Source: Oscheius dolichura
Taxonomy: Eukaryota; Nematoda; Chromadorea; Rhabditida; Rhabditidae
Length of the DNA: 64,000 bases
Direction of reading: 5' to 3'
Assembly (NCBI GenBank): GCA_932521035.1
Contig: OW051493.1
Location: forward strand, 7,440,001-7,504,000
Positions 60,801 through 64,000 of the stretch are shown in pieces (within the stretch, counting starts at the first letter, position 1; every line of letters begins with the position of its first letter). The position numbers were made by a program, and so were the translations under genes. The notes under the pieces were generated by a model. That model was not told the origin of the DNA, did not search any database, and saw nothing but the letters and a program-made list of their open reading frames with translations.

Positions 60801-61825
60801 AGCTGTCCAGTCCGGCCGGAAGTGTTCCCCTGTTCGCGTGCTCTTCGAGAGATCGGGAGACAGCTGGCCGATGTCTTTCCCGCCACCCTCGCCCCCTTTA
60901 GATCGGAGATTGTTTGATTTATATACACCTCCCGCCACTGTCTCTCCTCGCTTTATTTGGATGGATTAGCCACTTGGCCGGATCGTAAAAGAGCTAATTC
61001 ATTGGAAATTCCATTTTCTCGGGGCAGTTTTCGCTGTCAGAATGATAACATCATGAGGTCAGGCAGGCGCAGACTGTCGTCATTTTTGAGGTTTTTCAAG
61101 CCATTTTCTCCCCAGACTTTTTAGTATTGTAGCTGTATTTTTAGTCTGTCGTCTCCCCCTAATCCACCGCGAGACCCCTGAGATTGGAACATTCAGCCAG
61201 CGTCCAGAGAGTGATGACTCGCCCCCTCTGTTAACAGTCATCACTATGACGGAGACGCGTCAAGAGACGGCCGAGAGTCTATGGCAAGATCAGAGGGTCC
61301 AGGCGACAAAAAAAGACAATCTTTTTCGATTGTTATCACCAGCCCACAGGAAAACAATTTGGGCACACGCGTCCTACCACTGATGCGGGAAACGCCGGTC
61401 GGGTTAGAAGGGAGATAAGGCAGCGGTATCCGTTATTCTACAGGGTTATTAATGACGAGGAAGACCCCTTTTGAAATCTATTGGACTCCTTTTAATCCTC
61501 TGTGACATTTCGCCAAAAAAAAAATGAAGCGTCCCCTGTGTTTCCCCCTTTACTCATTGTCTTCGTCTGGGCGCGATCAGTATCTGGACCTGGGTCATGG
61601 GACTATGGGGAGAGGGTGATTAATTGTAAACATTTTACACTCCTGCAACTGACTTTTCTCTTCGGGAAAACGTAACAAAATATAGACTTTTGGTCACATT
61701 ACTGCTAATTATTGGGAGGAATAGAGCCATGAGGGGAAAATTCAGAGCTATGGATAGTATTCGACCATTGGAAAAGGGCATCCATAGGAAAGGATAGAGA
61801 GGAAGAACTCACATCTTGTGGGCAT
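42869..61825 (-). CDS. jun-1: Jun-family bZIP transcription factor (AP-1 subunit)
   Basis: Nine coding exons: 61813-61825, 60678-60734, 54183-54242, 53344-53488, 51440-51644, 50847-50974, 47971-48156, 43200-43317, 42869-42997. They sum in frame to 346 residues over 19 kb. N-terminal region: SLSSPAKSLLGSPL, then MEITAAQKQYAQGFFDALRS, the counterpart of the Jun motif around FxxGFVxAL. The middle is Ser/Thr-rich and includes IDIKQE, a possible SUMO site. The C-terminal bZIP has the basic region ERKRARNRAAASKCRQKK followed by a leucine-zipper (ELETQ, QILDTQL, RSTLSQL, EHLVQRH). It binds TGASTCA as a homodimer or with Fos partners. The last intron joins of the bZIP are canonical except a GTTCGT donor at 43199. 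The 4.65-kb intron before the bZIP and long 5' introns are unusual here, where most introns are tiny. Confidence 0.92.
43557..54460. promoter_or_regulatory. Cluster of consensus AP-1 sites in jun
   Basis: Perfect TGACTCA or TGAGTCA heptamers start at 43557, 44468, 45615, 46608, 48273, 49969, 50697, 51103, 51473 (in an exon), 52654, 53640, 53922, 54058 and 54454. That is 14 in 10.9 kb. Chance expectation for the two forms is about one per 8 kb. By eye the rest of the window has only a handful (for example 3778, 7918, 17633, 22669, 24779). Confidence 0.8.
55443..55500 (-). CDS. jun-1: Alternative first coding exon of jun
   Basis: ATG at 55498-55500 opens MLQGLGFGMLGFSKPPQSF and reaches a GTAAGT donor in phase 1. 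This is the same phase as the 60678-60734 exon, so both can join the exon at 54242. It would give a 342-residue isoform with a different N-terminus, presumably from an internal promoter. Confidence 0.7.
57988..58103. repeat. Short palindromic repeat, copy 1
   Basis: The arm CAAGCGCTTCGGGACCTTTT (57988) has its imperfect complement at 58082-58103 with a loop of about 70 bases. A related hairpin lies at 62154-62265. Confidence 0.7.
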
Positions 61826-64000
61826 TTAATCCAGAATCGAGAACTTATTTTAATGGATAGCGTTAGAAATTACAGTGTACGGTAGTTGGTATCGCTTGAC
61901 TGTATCAAAATGAAAAGATGACACACTGTTATTGCAAGTTTGGACAACCAGAATAGAGAAATTCATGGACGCGGAGAATTTTACCCCCAGTTTTCTCAAT
62001 AAACTAGGGATGGCAGGATGATTTTGAGGAGCCAAGGCAAAAAGTATAACGGTCTTAAAATTTGAAAAACTCTGAGTAACGGTCCCCTAAAATGGGGAAA
62101 GGTGGTCGTTTCCACAAATCTTTCCCTCCCTCTACTATTTCCAAGCCAATATTCAGGCGTTTCAGGACCTTTAACAGTCAAAGACTCCTGGTTTTTTGTT
62201 TGGATGTTGCAACTGAAAATCGGGTAACCACGGTCATTTTCCGACAAAAGGTCCCGAAACGCCTGGCTCTTGTGTGGGAGACGAGGACCGTTCTCCTTTC
62301 TCTTCCCGGAGTTTGCTCTCCTGGTTTCTTATCCGCCGTAATTATCCTCCCAAAAAACCGTAGTCGATCTATCTCCCGCCATGGATCTGTCTATCTATTG
62401 TTCTTCATTCATCACCACCTCGTCTCTCTCGCTCTCTCCCCAATTCCCAAAGATAGCAGATAGAGACCGGTTTCTTCACGCCGTCCTCGGAGACGACGGA
62501 ACATCGAAAAAGAAACGGAAACTACGAGCCAATGATGAGAGCGAGAAGGAGAGAGAAAGAGAGGTAATTTATGGTATAGACCGTGTGAAAATAATCTGGA
62601 GACACCCTACCGTAATTGTAGAAGACGTAGGACATAATTCTCGGGGAGAATGAGGAGAGCAAAAGAGGAGGGAACTAGTCAAGGGGAAGCGGACGAGGCG
62701 ATATTCACCTGTACCCCATTGATGATTTTCACCTTTGATCGGCCAAAAGCTAACTAACCGAGTGGAGTTTTTAAATTATTATACGGTGTGCAATGGGTAT
62801 TTACACCTGGATACAATGAAAAGGGCGGGGAAATGACAGGGAATGGCGAGACGAGGGCATGAGAACATAATGCGTGTGCACGAAAGACAGATCTCGATCA
62901 GGGAGCCACCAGGCCGCCTTCCGGGAGTTTTCTAACCAAAAAATTGAGCCCAATAAAGCTCTTCTGTGATTTTGACCTCTCCCAGGTGGTTCCCGAGTGC
63001 TCGGAAATCAAAACTCATGCCAAAACAGGGGAACACGAAAAAAAAATGATCGCTGAGCTGACGGGACATTGAAGGGACTGTCAATATACGGGCGAAAGAG
63101 CGATGACTGTAAATATAGAAGTTGAAATACGAGGAAACACGTGCCACTGGGACCACTGGAAATAATGGGAAGATTTCAGAAGCGTCAGTATTCTTTTAGC
63201 ATAATCTCCAGAAAAAAATTGCCATTTGCGGGGAATTTTAGAGCAGACGAGGGGAAGTTTGAGCACCGCTTCTTTTTCAGGAATTTCTTCACCCGTACGG
63301 CCTCGGCAGCTGGATTTTCCTTTAGTTCAACCATACCAAACTTGTGAAAGCTGGTGCCAAGACTGTACGGGTAGAGAAATTGGACAGATTAAGCCAAATT
63401 CGGAGGGAAAAACGTGGAAATAACCCGTATTGGGCGGAAGTTCAAGATGTTCCGAAGATTTTGGAATATTTTTGGACAGAAACTGAAAATACTTCTTTCG
63501 AAGAAGGTTCAGCCTATTGGAGATTAAAAAGATCAAGAAGCGTGACTTTAAAAGTGAGGTAGAACGAGAAAAAGAGGTTTCCCAAGGCCGCACAAGAGAG
63601 GGGAAAATGGCATGCCCTCTATAAAGGGAGAGACTTAATCTTTCCGTTCGAGTATCTCTAGACGGATTAAAGGAAAACGTTAGCTCTACGAGTACGAAAC
63701 TACGATCAAAAAGAGGAGACTCTACTGAAAAATGGAGTCTGCTCTCTGAAAAATCAGAACAAAAAGGAGTTTCTTTCCATTTTGATCCAAAATTTCTCTT
63801 CAGACGTTTTTGTTTGCCAAAATAATGTTTGTATGATTAATCATGTTATCAATTATGATACGAAAAGCAGGGAAGGGGGAGCGGGAAAACAAAAGTATGT
63901 AATACGGAAGGAGATAATAGAGCAAGGAATGGAAGAAGGGGGAAAGGGCACGGCAGGGGAAGACGAATAGAAATACTCGTAGAAATAACTGAATATAGCT
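61826..64000. other. 5' flank of jun, no supported gene
   Basis: It should contain the distal jun promoter. A plus-strand frame at 62381-62571 (RDRFLHAVLGDDGTSKKKRK, then Glu/Arg-rich) ends at a GTAATT donor and could be a first exon of a divergent nuclear protein, but no second exon was found. The remaining open frames look random. Confidence 0.35.
62154..62265. repeat. Short palindromic repeat, copy 2
   Basis: Arms at 62154-62175 and 62244-62265 (AAAAGGTCCCGAAACGCCTG) form an imperfect hairpin with the same core, CGGGACCTTT. The region after the loop (GGTCATTTT, then CGAC) is also shared with copy 1, so the two are related elements in and near jun. Confidence 0.7.

Overview
Eukaryotic nuclear DNA, most likely from a nematode. 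The genes have many very short introns (about 35-80 bp) with TTTCAG-type acceptors. Several start codons sit directly on an AG acceptor, as in trans-spliced or 5'-spliced messages. There is a large cluster of secreted six-cysteine (C6-domain) proteins, a family best known from nematodes. The species cannot be named from the sequence. Exon models below were built by hand from splice sites, reading phase and family resemblance, and nearly all close in frame.

Layout. 1-11 kb holds ordinary housekeeping genes: an FBXW9-type F-box/WD40 protein (-), a KAT6/MOZ-type histone acetyltransferase with AT-hooks, a double PHD finger and a MYST domain (-), a TMEM53/DUF829 protein (+), a Lys/Glu-rich coiled-coil protein (+) and a BAR-like protein (+). 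11-30 kb is a birth-and-death array of C6-domain secreted genes: intact copies B, C, E, H, F, I on the minus strand, broken copies A, D and G, and a plus-strand arm with a diverged pseudogene, a diverged relative and two near-identical genes. Copies share exon phases (1, 2, 0), a signal peptide, a Thr-rich linker and, in five copies, one promoter architecture. A Tc1-like element, a 33-base C run, segmental duplications and a 389-bp TA-flanked insertion lie inside the array.

30-32 kb holds a protein of the COG4339-type HD-phosphohydrolase family that has lost most metal ligands. 34.5-38.1 kb is a 20-bp-unit minisatellite with higher-order structure. It produces three overlapping open frames of about 1,200 codons each that are not credible genes. 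At 38.4 kb a short spliced gene encodes a 68-residue secreted peptide. 39.2-42.2 kb carries a MIF4G-domain gene and a decaying tandem paralogue. 42.9-61.8 kb is a single Jun (AP-1) gene of about 19 kb on the minus strand, with two alternative first exons. Its introns hold a striking excess of perfect AP-1 sites, consistent with autoregulation. The last 2 kb has no supported gene.
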